Shown: positions 1 through 8,489 of the stretch, one piece after another | Layout of the letters: every line of letters starts with the position of its first letter | Position numbering within the stretch: the first letter of the stretch is position 1 | DNA from: Chloroflexota bacterium | GTDB taxonomy: Bacteria; Chloroflexota; Limnocylindria; Limnocylindrales; CSP1-4 | Assembly (NCBI GenBank): GCA_003158875.1 | Contig: PMLK01000035.1 | Span: 3,937 to 55,585, forward strand | Direction: 5' to 3' | Length of the DNA: 51,649 nt | Notes under the pieces: generated by a model | What the model was told of the DNA's origin: nothing | The model's input: only the letters and a program-made list of their open reading frames with translations | Database searches by the model: none | Program-made: the position numbers and the translations under genes

Positions 1-13
1 GAAGATGTAGCCG

Positions 14-1834
14 ATGGCCATCTATTACCTCGACGTCGACGACGAGATCACTTCCGCGGCCGCGCGACTGCGCGACTCTTCGGACAGCCGAATTGCGCTC
101 GTACTTTCGGCCGGCTCGCGAGTGGCCACGTCGCGAATCAACTTCCGGCTGCTTGCCCGGGAGGCCAAGAAGCGGAACAAGCGGCTGGCGATCGTCGCCG
201 CCGATCCATCAGTTCAGTCCGTGGCCCGCTCCGCCGAGCTGCCCGTGTACGCCAGCGTCGGAGATTACGAGCGGGCGGAAGCCGTTGTAGCGGCCCATGG
301 AGCAGGTGGAGTCAGCGACGCCCTGGACGAACTGGCCCTGACGGTTAAGCCCGGAATGCCCGGGTTGATCGGGCGGGGCGGATCCACACGCGTCACCACA
401 GGACGGCAGCCGGCGGGCACGGGTACGAGCCGCGTACCGCCGAAGTCGGTGGCGATCGGAGTTGGTCTGGCGGTCGTCGTGGCACTTGCGTTCGCGGGAC
501 TCGTGCTGCTGCCTGCTGCGACTGTGGTTGTCACTTTGCGCGAGCAGCCGCTGGCGCCCATGGCGCTCAACCTGACCGTGGATCCGGCCGTGAAGGCGGC
601 GAACGATCAGTCCTCCACAGTGCCTGGTGTCGTTGTCTCGTTTGCGGTCGATGCGGCCGGTACATTCGACGCCACTGGCGAGAAGTCGGTCGACACCGCG
701 GCCACCGGAACGGTCACCTTCACTTCGGCGGACACCGGCGCCCCTGTGACGATAGCGTCGGGCACGGTCATTTCGACGTCCGCAGGAGTGGTGTTCACCA
801 CGACGTCGGCCGTCACGGTAAAGCAGGCGGGGCTGTCGGGCCTGACGGTCAGCCCGACCAAGGCGGACGCGCCGGTTCAGGCCGCCAAGAAGGGCGTGGC
901 CGGTAACGTCGCATCCGGCACGATAGTCAACGTGCCGTCGTGGCTGGCGAAGATCAACGTTTCCGTCACCAACAAAGCCGCGACCACTGGCGGGACCCAC
1001 AACGTGGCTCCGGAGATCGTGCAGGCGGACGTGGACACGGCGGTGGCGGGTCTGCAACAGCAGCTGCGGACTCAATTCGCCGCCGACGTCTCCGGACCGG
1101 ACGCCCTGAACGCCGTCCAGACACAGCCCGATGGGCAGTCCGACGCCGCCTCGGCGCCCGTTGCGCCACCTTCGGGACTCACGATCATCTCGGAGTCGGC
1201 GCAACTCGGCGACGTGACCTGCAACCCCGATCCGGCCTCGGTCGTAGGAACCGACAACCAGACCTTCGACCTCGACTGCAAAGCGACCGGCACGGCGATG
1301 GCCGTCGATATGGCGGATGTCGCCGAAATCGCCATGAAGCGTGCGTCGGCGGGAGTCAAGACCGGCTATGCCCTAGTGGATAGTTCGGTCGCCACGGTCG
1401 TCGGCAAGGCGGTGTCCCACGACGGCACCGTAACCCTGCCGTTGACCGTTACCGCCGGCGAGGCTGCGGCAGTGGACGTGGCCGATATTCGGGCGCAGAT
1501 CAAGGGCAAGTCGCTTGCCGAGGCCAAGTCGCTGCTGGCGAAGCTCGGACAGGTCGACGTGTCTCTATGGCCGTTCTGGGTCACCGACGTTCCCGGCTTC
1601 GACTTCCGCATCGACATCAAGATTGTCGACGTATCGACCACTTCAACCGGCAGCTCGCAGCCGGCGACTCACCGGAATGGCTCGCCGCCGACCGCGCCCG
1701 CGACGACGCCGTCGCCCTCGGATGCCTCAACCGCGAATCCCGAGCCCACGGACACCACGGGGCCGACCGATACACCGTCGGCCACCGATACGCCGGCGGC
1801 GGATTTCCCTTCGCCCACGCCGCCGCCGGTTTGA
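14..1834 (+). CDS. Baseplate-J-like single-pass membrane protein
   Basis: The 606-residue product has three parts. Residues 1-115 form a soluble, Rossmann-like region (YLDVDDEITSAAARLR, then SRVATSRINFRLL). One membrane segment lies at about 145-168. The extracytoplasmic part, about 170-540, is rich in Val, Thr, Ala and Gly and resembles the baseplate J/gp47-like proteins annotated in Chloroflexota genomes. The last 65 residues are a Pro/Thr/Ser tail. No phage genes surround it, so a cell-envelope role is more likely than a tail role; the actual function is unknown. The stop is six bases before the ruvX GTG. The ATG is at the window edge behind an in-frame-independent TAG at 8-10, so the upstream gene probably ends just outside. 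The family call is from memory of similar proteins and is moderate. Confidence 0.6.
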   Translation: MAIYYLDVDDEITSAAARLRDSSDSRIALVLSAGSRVATSRINFRLLAREAKKRNKRLAIVAADPSVQSVARSAELPVYASVGDYERAEAVVAAHGAGGVSDALDELALTVKPGMPGLIGRGGSTRVTTGRQPAGTGTSRVPPKSVAIGVGLAVVVALAFAGLVLLPAATVVVTLREQPLAPMALNLTVDPAVKAANDQSSTVPGVVVSFAVDAAGTFDATGEKSVDTAATGTVTFTSADTGAPVTIASGTVISTSAGVVFTTTSAVTVKQAGLSGLTVSPTKADAPVQAAKKGVAGNVASGTIVNVPSWLAKINVSVTNKAATTGGTHNVAPEIVQADVDTAVAGLQQQLRTQFAADVSGPDALNAVQTQPDGQSDAASAPVAPPSGLTIISESAQLGDVTCNPDPASVVGTDNQTFDLDCKATGTAMAVDMADVAEIAMKRASAGVKTGYALVDSSVATVVGKAVSHDGTVTLPLTVTAGEAAAVDVADIRAQIKGKSLAEAKSLLAKLGQVDVSLWPFWVTDVPGFDFRIDIKIVDVSTTSTGSSQPATHRNGSPPTAPATTPSPSDASTANPEPTDTTGPTDTPSATDTPAADFPSPTPPPV

Positions 1835-1839
1835 CCTTC

Positions 1840-2340
1840 GTGACCGACAACGGGGCGACTGACTTCTCCGGCCGGGTGGTAGGGATCGATCTTGGTGAGC
1901 GTCGGATCGGCGTCGCGATCGGCGAGCGGGCCACGCGCACGGCCACTCCATTCACTACGCTGCGGCGCGGCAGGCGCGTCGCAGACGACGTCGCCGCGGT
2001 CGTGAATATCGCCACCGAGCAGCGAGCGGGCGAGATCGTCGTAGGATTGCCACTGAACATGGACGGTACGGAAGGCCCGCAGGCCGCTCAGACTCGAGAA
2101 TGGGCACAGCAATTGGCGGCCACCACGGGACTACCGGTAACGTTCCGCGACGAGCGATTGACCAGCGAACGGGCCGAGCGTCGCATCGGCGGCGCTCCTC
2201 GCGGCAAGTCCGGAGGACCACCCAGCCCGGGTCAGAGAGACGCATATCGTGCCCGCGTCGACCGTGAAGCGGCGGCGCTGATACTTCAGGACGCGTTCGA
2301 CGCGAGCGCGAACGCAGACTCGGATCGGAGGCCGACATGA
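1840..2340 (+). CDS. ruvX: RuvX/YqgF family RNase H-fold nuclease
   Basis: This 166-residue protein belongs to the RuvX/YqgF family, RNase H-fold nucleases linked to pre-16S rRNA 5' end processing and Holliday junction metabolism. It shows the family motifs in order: GIDLGERRIGVAIG near the N terminus, VVGLPLNMDGTEG in the middle, then RDERLTSERAERR. The acidic residues of these motifs are the expected metal ligands. The open frame extends 5' through the tail of the preceding gene, but family similarity begins only at about codon 10 from GTG 1840. GTG 1840 is therefore preferred; TTG 1831, which overlaps the upstream stop, is the alternative. The stop overlaps the mltG ATG (ATGA), as in the common ruvX-mltG pair. 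Confidence 0.88.
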   Translation: MTDNGATDFSGRVVGIDLGERRIGVAIGERATRTATPFTTLRRGRRVADDVAAVVNIATEQRAGEIVVGLPLNMDGTEGPQAAQTREWAQQLAATTGLPVTFRDERLTSERAERRIGGAPRGKSGGPPSPGQRDAYRARVDREAAALILQDAFDASANADSDRRPT

Positions 2341-3782
2341 CGCAAGGAGGCGGCTACAAGCCGCGCGGAGACAGTGGGCCACGAGTCCGTCGCACTTCGG
2401 CCAACCAACCCCCACGCCGGGCCGTGGACCAGGGTTGGGACGACTATCCGCCGACCTCGCCTGAGAACGAGGAATACCGGCGTCCGTGGCGCGCCACCGG
2501 CAATGAATCCAGCCGCGAATACGGTAAGACCGAGCGCGGCGGGGCCTGGCGCCTTCTTCGTTTCGCGGTCTTTGCCTTGGTCATCGGCGGTCTCGTCCTG
2601 GGCGCCTTGAACTTCGTGGCCAAACCGATGGTCGTAAACGGGATCGTCGACTGGGCATCCGGCAACTCGACCGCGCTGCAGGTGCCGTTCGTTTCGGACA
2701 TCGTTCGCGGGGCGCTGTGGAGCGACATCAGTCAGCCCGTGGATGCCACCGATACGAGCGGCGTCGTGATCATCGTGGGACCAGGTTCCACGCCCCAATC
2801 GATTGGGGATCAGCTGGTGACGGCCAATGTCATTACGGACAAGAGGGCCTTCGTCTTCGAGTCGATTCGCCTCAAGGTTGATCAAGACTTCCAGGTGGGT
2901 CGCCATATGGTGGCCAAATCCATGACAATGGACGAGGTGATCGCCGCCCTGGTGAGTGCGCCGGTGGCGCCGCCGAAGGTTCGCATCACCTTCCGCGAGG
3001 GTTTGAGGATCGAGCAAATGGTCGCCAAGCTGGAGGTGCTGGAGGCCACTCCGGCAGATCCTACGGCGCCTCTCACCATGAACGTTCAGCAGTTCTACGA
3101 CCTGGCCGAACACCCCACGGCCGATTTCCTGGCTCAGTATCCGTGGCTCAAACTGCCCAGCGGAGCATCTCTGGAAGGCTTCCTCTACCCGGCCACCTAC
3201 AACGTCGCTCCGGACACGACGCCCAGTGCGCTGTTGGGCATGCTTGTCGACGGTTTCGTGCTGAACGCGCCCAAGGGTTTGTTCGACCTGCCCTCGGATC
3301 AGATATACAAGACCGTCCAGATCGCGGCATTGGTTGAGATGGAGGCCAAGGTCGACACCGACCGGCCCCTCATCGCCGGCGTCTACACCAACCGACTCAA
3401 TCCTAAGATGTGGCCGACGGCATTGCTCAACGCCGATCCGACGCTCAACTACGCCAACGACTCGGTCTGGTTGCGGGCGAACCCCGACATCACCGGCTGG
3501 GTCGACTATTCGTTCTGGAACTCGATCAAGACTAGTGGGCCACTGAGCCAGGTGGTCTTCCCCGACGACCTGGCCTCATACAACACCTATCACAGCCACG
3601 GCCTGCCGATCTATCCGATTTGCTCGCCCAGTGCGCCTTCGCTGGCGGCAGCCATGGGTCCGGACACCAAGGACGGATACCTCTACTTCCTGGCCAAGAA
3701 CGACGGCAGCGGCACGCATGCCTTCGCCAAGACGCAGGCGGAGCAGGACGCTAACGCGAAGTTGTACGGGTATACGCAGTAG
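2337..3782 (+). CDS. mltG: Endolytic murein transglycosylase MltG
   Basis: MltG cleaves nascent peptidoglycan strands at the outer face of the membrane and sets glycan length. The 481-residue protein has a polar cytoplasmic N terminus (1-70), one membrane helix (about 72-94) and a YceG-type periplasmic domain. The catalytic glutamate is expected at Glu280 in LEGFLYPATY. Other family signatures are EMEAKVDTDRPLIAGVYTNR, LNADPTLNYA, YNTYHSHGLPIYPI and GYLYFLAKNDGSGTHAF. The start overlaps the ruvX stop by four bases, implying coupled translation. Length and order match ordinary family members; the longer acidic/basic N-terminal extension is not unusual in high-GC bacteria. Confidence 0.93.
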   Translation: MTQGGGYKPRGDSGPRVRRTSANQPPRRAVDQGWDDYPPTSPENEEYRRPWRATGNESSREYGKTERGGAWRLLRFAVFALVIGGLVLGALNFVAKPMVVNGIVDWASGNSTALQVPFVSDIVRGALWSDISQPVDATDTSGVVIIVGPGSTPQSIGDQLVTANVITDKRAFVFESIRLKVDQDFQVGRHMVAKSMTMDEVIAALVSAPVAPPKVRITFREGLRIEQMVAKLEVLEATPADPTAPLTMNVQQFYDLAEHPTADFLAQYPWLKLPSGASLEGFLYPATYNVAPDTTPSALLGMLVDGFVLNAPKGLFDLPSDQIYKTVQIAALVEMEAKVDTDRPLIAGVYTNRLNPKMWPTALLNADPTLNYANDSVWLRANPDITGWVDYSFWNSIKTSGPLSQVVFPDDLASYNTYHSHGLPIYPICSPSAPSLAAAMGPDTKDGYLYFLAKNDGSGTHAFAKTQAEQDANAKLYGYTQ

Positions 3783-3805
3783 GGTTTGAAAACCGGAGGG
3801 GAACA

Positions 3806-5005
3806 ATGAAGGCGCGAATGTTCTTATGCGGCGTTGCCGTGGTGGCAGTCGTGGCCGGCTGCACCGCGTCGGGGACCGCCGTGCCGAAAACCGGAATCCC
3901 GGCCGTTTCTGGGGCGATCTCGGCATCGCCGTCGGATGCCGCGACCTCGGCGGCGAGGCCGTCGATGACGCCCGGAACCTTCATGGAGATCGGGACAGTT
4001 ACCGGCTGCCCTTCTGCGTATGTCGTCGCCGCCCTGGCCGGTGACGGCAAGCTGATCGCGGCCGGCTGCGGCCAGTACAACAGCACCAAGCAATTCGATC
4101 CGTTGACCGGGAAGGTTTCCGAGGTCGACGCCGACACCGAGGCCGCAATTCGGGCGGTGACGCTCCAGGATGGTCGAGTCTTCGTGGTGATCGAAATGGA
4201 CGATGGCGCGCTTGTGGTGGACTCCAGGTCGGGCAAGTGCGGCGAGCTGATTGCCTCTCCAGGAAACGAGGATTCGCCGGCGATCGGCGCGAACGACGCC
4301 ACGTTGCTGCTGAACGACGGACGCGTGCTCATAGTTGGTGGCGAACACGACGGTCAAGACTACTCGGCCGCTTACCCATACGCCGAGCTGTTCGATCCCA
4401 CCGCAGGCAAGATATCGAGAACCGGCTCGATGAAGACCGCACGCGCGTCTTTCACCGCAGTGAAGCTCGCCGACGGCCGTGTTCTCGTGGCGGGTGGCGA
4501 GACAGGCAGCGACCTGAATTCGGTCACTTCGAAGGCTGAGATATACGACCCGGCGACGGGGAAGTTCGCTGCCACGGGATCGTTGCGGAAGGCGCGCTAC
4601 TCGGCCGTCGGGGCCCTTCTGCCGGGTGGCAAGGTCCTCGTCGTGGGCGGCGGGGATCAGGATGTGAACCCCCTGTCGTCGGCCGAAGTGTTCGATCCGC
4701 AGACCGGCAAGTTCGCAGCAACCGGCTCGATGAGCGCGGCCCGGGGCGACGACGACGGCGAGCCGCCGCTTGCCGTGGCGATGCCCGATGGCCGGGTGGT
4801 CGTCATGGGCGGCCAGGACGATGACTTGAACCTGATTCCGAGCGTAGAGATCTACGACCCCACAACCGGAAAGTTCACGACCGGCGGCGAGATAGGTGGG
4901 CCGATCGACCACCTGGCCGGGGCGTTCGTCCAAGCCGATGGGACCCTGCTCGTGGTGGGTGGTAACGAGGGCGGAAGCGCCACAGTGTGGCGTTATCAGC
5001 CTTAG
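3806..5005 (+). CDS. Kelch-like repeat lipoprotein
   Basis: This predicted secreted lipoprotein has 399 residues. The signal peptide ends in the lipobox VAGC with Cys19, followed by a Ser/Ala/Thr-rich spacer. From about residue 50 onward the sequence is a series of roughly 50-residue units of the form 'EIYDPxTGKFxxTGSMxxAR...LPDGRVLVVGG', as in Kelch/galactose-oxidase-like beta-propellers. Ligand and activity are not predictable. A strong Shine-Dalgarno (GGAGGGG) precedes ATG 3806. It shares its repeat type with the membrane-anchored protein at 25156-26625, which is encoded with an ECF sigma factor, so both could belong to one surface system; that link is inference. Confidence 0.75.
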   Translation: MKARMFLCGVAVVAVVAGCTASGTAVPKTGIPAVSGAISASPSDAATSAARPSMTPGTFMEIGTVTGCPSAYVVAALAGDGKLIAAGCGQYNSTKQFDPLTGKVSEVDADTEAAIRAVTLQDGRVFVVIEMDDGALVVDSRSGKCGELIASPGNEDSPAIGANDATLLLNDGRVLIVGGEHDGQDYSAAYPYAELFDPTAGKISRTGSMKTARASFTAVKLADGRVLVAGGETGSDLNSVTSKAEIYDPATGKFAATGSLRKARYSAVGALLPGGKVLVVGGGDQDVNPLSSAEVFDPQTGKFAATGSMSAARGDDDGEPPLAVAMPDGRVVVMGGQDDDLNLIPSVEIYDPTTGKFTTGGEIGGPIDHLAGAFVQADGTLLVVGGNEGGSATVWRYQP

Positions 5006-5016
5006 CCCGCGGCCGC

Positions 5017-5022
5017 TACCAT
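5017..5022 (+). promoter_or_regulatory. -10 box for leaderless pepP-like mRNA
   Basis: TACCAT ends six bases before ATG 5029, placing the expected transcription start on or next to the start codon. No Shine-Dalgarno is visible in front of 5029 and no clear -35 is seen. The same spacing recurs upstream of several other genes in the window. Confidence 0.4.
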
Positions 5023-5028
5023 GACGCC

Positions 5029-6258
5029 ATGACGAACCTCGTTCGAGGGCTGCCGCATCCGGCCGACTTTCCGGCGCCGCCGACCGACGCCGACCGGACT
5101 CGCTGGGCCGAGGCCGACAGCCGCGCCAGACCGCAACGCCTGGCGCGGCTGCGGGCGCGTATGGCCGCCGAAGGCGTCGACGTGTACTTCGGCGTGCGGT
5201 CGGAGCACATGCGCTACCTCACCGGCTTCACCCTCGACGACAACGAGGACAAGGTTGCCGGCAATTCCGGGCGGTTCTTCGTTTCGGCTGATCGGGTTCT
5301 GGTCCTGGCCGACAGCCGCTATCGGTTGCAGGCGGCTGCTCAGGCCGCCGAGGCGCGGGTCGAAGACACCACACACGAACTGTCCGCCGGCTGGCGCCGC
5401 TGGCTGGATAGTCTCGGTGCGCGGCGAGTGGCCATGGAGTCCGGCTTCATCAGCCATCTGGTCTGGAACCAGCTCGCCGCGGCGGCGCCGGAAGTCGAAC
5501 TCGTCGAAGCGGCGGCCTGGGTCGAAACCGACCGGGCCGTGAAGGAGCCGGCCGAAGTCGAGCGCATCAAGGCAGCCTGTGCCGTCGCCGATAGATCGCT
5601 GGCCTCGCTGCTGCGTCGCATCAAGCCCGGCTGCACGGAACGCGATCTGGCGATGCAACTCGAATGGGAAATGCGCACGGGCGGGGCGGACGCACTGGCA
5701 TTTGGGATTGCTTGCCTGTCCGGCCACAACGCGGCGTTGCCCCACGGCTCGCCCTCGGCGCGGGAGGTCCGCATCGGGGAGGTCCTGTTGTTCGACTTCG
5801 GCGCCTCCGTCGACGGTTATCGGAGCGACATGACTCGGACGCTGTTCGTCGGCCAGCCTTCCGAACGCGACGTGGCCGTCTATGAAACCGTCGCTCGGGC
5901 CCAGGCCGCGGCCATGGAGTTGTTGCGAGGAGCGCTGGCGGCCGGCACTCCGGGCCCGAGCGGTCTTGCGGTGGACGCCGCCGCTCGAGCGGTTATAGAT
6001 GCCGCCGGCCACGGCGACCATTTTGGCCACGGTCTAGGCCACGGCATCGGCCTGGCCACGCACGAGCTTCCGTCGTTGAGCCGGGCGGCGTCTGAGGAGC
6101 CCCTGCCGAGCCCGACGGTCTTCAGCGTGGAACCGGGCATCTACCTGGACAACGAGACCGGCGTACGCATCGAAGACCTTGTTCTGTTCGATCGCAGCCG
6201 GGAAGATCTGCTGGTTCTGACTGGTTTTCCACGTGACGAGCTGGTCGTCGGCGTTTAG
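5029..6258 (+). CDS. M24 family Xaa-Pro aminopeptidase-like protein
   Basis: The 409-residue protein has a creatinase-type N-terminal domain (about 35-165) and a pita-bread M24 catalytic domain (about 170-400). Expected metal ligands are visible: Asp256 in LLFDFGASVDGY, the Asp of SDMTRT, His in HGLGHGIGLATHE, Glu in FSVEPGIYL and Glu in GVRIEDLVL. This matches Xaa-Pro aminopeptidases and dipeptidases that remove or release residues next to proline in the cytoplasm; the exact specificity cannot be read from sequence. The frame is open from 4987, inside the preceding gene, but ATG 5029 fits the family start and follows a -10 box directly. It lies just upstream of efp, as in many bacteria. Confidence 0.85.
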   Translation: MTNLVRGLPHPADFPAPPTDADRTRWAEADSRARPQRLARLRARMAAEGVDVYFGVRSEHMRYLTGFTLDDNEDKVAGNSGRFFVSADRVLVLADSRYRLQAAAQAAEARVEDTTHELSAGWRRWLDSLGARRVAMESGFISHLVWNQLAAAAPEVELVEAAAWVETDRAVKEPAEVERIKAACAVADRSLASLLRRIKPGCTERDLAMQLEWEMRTGGADALAFGIACLSGHNAALPHGSPSAREVRIGEVLLFDFGASVDGYRSDMTRTLFVGQPSERDVAVYETVARAQAAAMELLRGALAAGTPGPSGLAVDAAARAVIDAAGHGDHFGHGLGHGIGLATHELPSLSRAASEEPLPSPTVFSVEPGIYLDNETGVRIEDLVLFDRSREDLLVLTGFPRDELVVGV

Positions 6259-6309
6259 TCTTTCACGCCGCGTGCCGGGCCACGTCGGCTGGCGGTTCCG
6301 CTCGTCCGG

Positions 6310-6315
6310 TACAAT
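6310..6315 (+). promoter_or_regulatory. Putative -10 box for efp
   Basis: TACAAT in the 116-base gap between the M24 peptidase and efp. A start about seven bases downstream gives a leader of roughly 50 bases that contains the GAGGAG ribosome-binding site (about 6352-6363). No good -35 is visible. Confidence 0.4.
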
Positions 6316-6374
6316 CCACGTTCAGCAAGCAAGCCGCGCCCGTTAGCGATCAACCTGAGGAGCTCTCCGCGACC

Positions 6375-6932
6375 ATGATTTCGACCAGCGACCTGCACAA
6401 GGGGGTGTGTATCGAGCTCGACGGAGAGCTTTGGCAGATCCTCGACTACCACCACATCAAGATGGGGCGCGGCTCGGCCCAGGTGAAGATCAAGCTTCGC
6501 AACGTCAAGCGCGGGCAGACGGTCGAACGCTCATTCCAGGCCGGTGACAAGTGGCCCCGAGTCCAGCTGGATCATCGCCAGGTGCAGTTCATGTACCAGG
6601 ACGGCGACGACTTCCACTTCATGGAAACCGAGAGCTACGAGCAGTTCAGCATTCGCCGCGAGCAGCTCGAGGACGCCACCTCGTTTCTCAAGGACGGCAT
6701 GCTTCTTGATCGGACGAGCTACGACGGCGAAACGATCGGCGTAGAACTGCCCGTCACGGTGGATCTGAAGGTCACCGAGACCGAGCCGGGGTTCGCCGGC
6801 GATACTCAGAGCGGGGCTCGGAAACCGGCCACGGTGGAAACCGGCTATATCGTCCAGGTCCCGATCTTCGTCAGCGAAGGCGATACGATCCGGATCGACA
6901 CCCGAACCGGCGAGTACCAGACCCGGCTGTAG
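6375..6932 (+). CDS. efp: Elongation factor P
   Basis: EF-P binds the ribosome between the P and E sites and rescues stalling at polyproline stretches. The 185-residue product has the standard three beta-barrel domains: an N-terminal KOW-like domain (MISTSDLHKGVCIELDGELW), the OB domain with YEQFSIRREQLEDATSFLKD, and the C-terminal OB domain ending IRIDTRTGEYQTRL. The tip of domain I reads HIKMGRGSAQVK, so Arg32 occupies the position that is a modified Lys in E. coli (Lys34) and Arg32 in EarP-dependent bacteria. No modification enzyme is encoded in the window. GAGGAG precedes the ATG. Several proteins of this window are proline rich, for example that at 26726-27376. Confidence 0.95.
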   Translation: MISTSDLHKGVCIELDGELWQILDYHHIKMGRGSAQVKIKLRNVKRGQTVERSFQAGDKWPRVQLDHRQVQFMYQDGDDFHFMETESYEQFSIRREQLEDATSFLKDGMLLDRTSYDGETIGVELPVTVDLKVTETEPGFAGDTQSGARKPATVETGYIVQVPIFVSEGDTIRIDTRTGEYQTRL

Positions 6933-6977
6933 TCGAGGCCGCATCGCGGCGGCGGCCGCGCCCAGGAGGTACCGTCC

Positions 6978-8489
6978 GTGACTCGTAAGGGTTCTCCGGA
7001 TAGCGACCCGCTGTGGGGTGACCTGCCGCTCCAGCCCGATCCGGCTCAGAAGAAGAGCGAACCACCGGACTGGGCCCTGCCGTCCTGGGATTCCATCGAA
7101 GGAACGGAGCCGGAGGTCGCGGCGCCTCGTATCGCCACGCCCCCGAGCGTGGATGCGGTGCTGGCCGCAACGGAGGTCATGCTCAAGATCCTGGGCGTCA
7201 GCGAGGTCACGCGCGCCGTCCGCGACGCGATTCGTGCAGATGCGAGCCTGCGCGATGTCTGGGTCGAGGGCGAGGTCGGTCGCGTCACAGTTTCGTCGGC
7301 AGGGCACTGTTACTTCACCCTCAAGGACGAACGCAGCCAGCTGGCGTGCGTCTTCTTCCGCGACGATCGGCTGGCGTCCCCGTTCGAGGCCCGAACCGGC
7401 TTGCGGGTAGTTGCCCACGGCCGCGTGGATCTGTTCGAGTCGCAGGGCGTCTACCAGCTGTACGTTTCCTCGATTCAGCCGGCCGGGTTCGGCGATCTCG
7501 CCCTGCAATTCGAGATGCTCAAAGCCCGCCTCGCCGGCGAGGGGTTGTTCGACTCCGGCCGTAAGCGGACACTGCCGTATAGGCCGGCCGTCATCGGCGT
7601 GGTCACGAGCGCTACCGGCGCCGTGTGGCACGACATCTGCCACGTGGTTAGCCGTCGCTGGCCCCTGGCTCGACTCGTGCTGGCACCCTGCCAGGTCCAG
7701 GGGGAGGGTTCGGCCGCGAGCGTAGTCACCGCCCTGGCTCGACTGGCGCGCTGGGGCGAGCAATGCCGGAGCGACGGCCATCCCGAAGACGCTCCGGCGG
7801 TCGTCATCCTCGCCCGCGGCGGCGGCTCTCTCGAGGATCTGTGGTCTTTCAACGACGAGCGGGTGGTCCGTGCCGTAGTGGCTCATCCGGTGCCGGTGGT
7901 ATGTGGAGTGGGGCATGAAGTGGACGTGACACTGGCCGATTTCGCGGCAGACGTGCGCGCGCCGACGCCCTCCGCGGCCGCCGAACTCGTCGTGCCGGAC
8001 CGCGTCGAGGTGGCGTCGGCTGTCGCCGACCTGGCTCGTCGAAGCCGTTCCAGGGCCGCCGCCGCGTTGCTCGGCGGCCGCACGGGACTAGCCGCTGAGA
8101 GTCGCGCGCTTGCCGGGCTTCATCCAGCGGCCCAGCTCGCCCAGGCGCGCGAACGGGCCGGCTATCTACTGGACCGAGCCACTCGCTGCGTGCGGGATGA
8201 AGTGGCGCGGCGCCGTTCGGATGGCAGCCGTCTGGCTGCCCACCTGGCGCCGGCTGTAGAGGCTTACCTGGCGGCGGCGAGGATGGAGTTGGGTCAGAGC
8301 CAGGCCGCACTGGTGGCCCTTGGGCCTCAGGCGACTCTGGATCGGGGCTACGCCATAGTGCGTCGCGCCGCCGACGGCGTCGTCGTCCGCGACCCGTCCG
8401 AGACGCCCGAAGGCACGGAGCTCGCCATTCGTGTGGCCCATGGGGAGCTATCGGCACGGGCGGCCGGCGACTCGGAGGCGCCGCGATGA
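6978..8489 (+). CDS. xseA: Exodeoxyribonuclease VII large subunit
   Basis: XseA is the catalytic subunit of exonuclease VII, which degrades single-stranded DNA to oligonucleotides. The 503-residue protein begins with about 60 polar residues not usual in the family. Next comes the OB-fold DNA-binding domain (VWVEGEVGRVTVSSAGHCYFTL and CVFFRDD) and the nuclease domain with RPAVIGVVTSATGAVWHDI, VILARGGGSLEDLWSFNDE and PVVCGVGHEVDVTLADFAAD. A long helical region with Ala/Arg-rich segments follows, ending DRGYAIVRR. The GTG at 6978 follows AGGAGGT with normal spacing. The stop overlaps the ATG of the small membrane protein gene, and xseB follows that. Confidence 0.93.
   Translation: MTRKGSPDSDPLWGDLPLQPDPAQKKSEPPDWALPSWDSIEGTEPEVAAPRIATPPSVDAVLAATEVMLKILGVSEVTRAVRDAIRADASLRDVWVEGEVGRVTVSSAGHCYFTLKDERSQLACVFFRDDRLASPFEARTGLRVVAHGRVDLFESQGVYQLYVSSIQPAGFGDLALQFEMLKARLAGEGLFDSGRKRTLPYRPAVIGVVTSATGAVWHDICHVVSRRWPLARLVLAPCQVQGEGSAASVVTALARLARWGEQCRSDGHPEDAPAVVILARGGGSLEDLWSFNDERVVRAVVAHPVPVVCGVGHEVDVTLADFAADVRAPTPSAAAELVVPDRVEVASAVADLARRSRSRAAAALLGGRTGLAAESRALAGLHPAAQLAQARERAGYLLDRATRCVRDEVARRRSDGSRLAAHLAPAVEAYLAAARMELGQSQAALVALGPQATLDRGYAIVRRAADGVVVRDPSETPEGTELAIRVAHGELSARAAGDSEAPR

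Noticed and set aside
14-1834. Prophage remnant suggested by a baseplate-J-like protein
   Set aside because: No other phage structural, lysis or integrase genes nearby; the protein has a membrane anchor and housekeeping neighbours.
1567-1839. N-terminal extension of the ruvX frame
   Set aside because: It lies within the preceding gene and has no family similarity; RuvX homology begins after GTG 1840.
4100-5005. Repetitive DNA suggestive of a short repeat array
   Set aside because: Periodicity is about 150 bases, diverged and in frame: these are Kelch protein repeats, not CRISPR.
6531-7916. 461-codon minus-strand frame across efp and xseA
   Set aside because: It spans two well-supported + strand genes and reads as a His/Arg/Gln-rich shadow.
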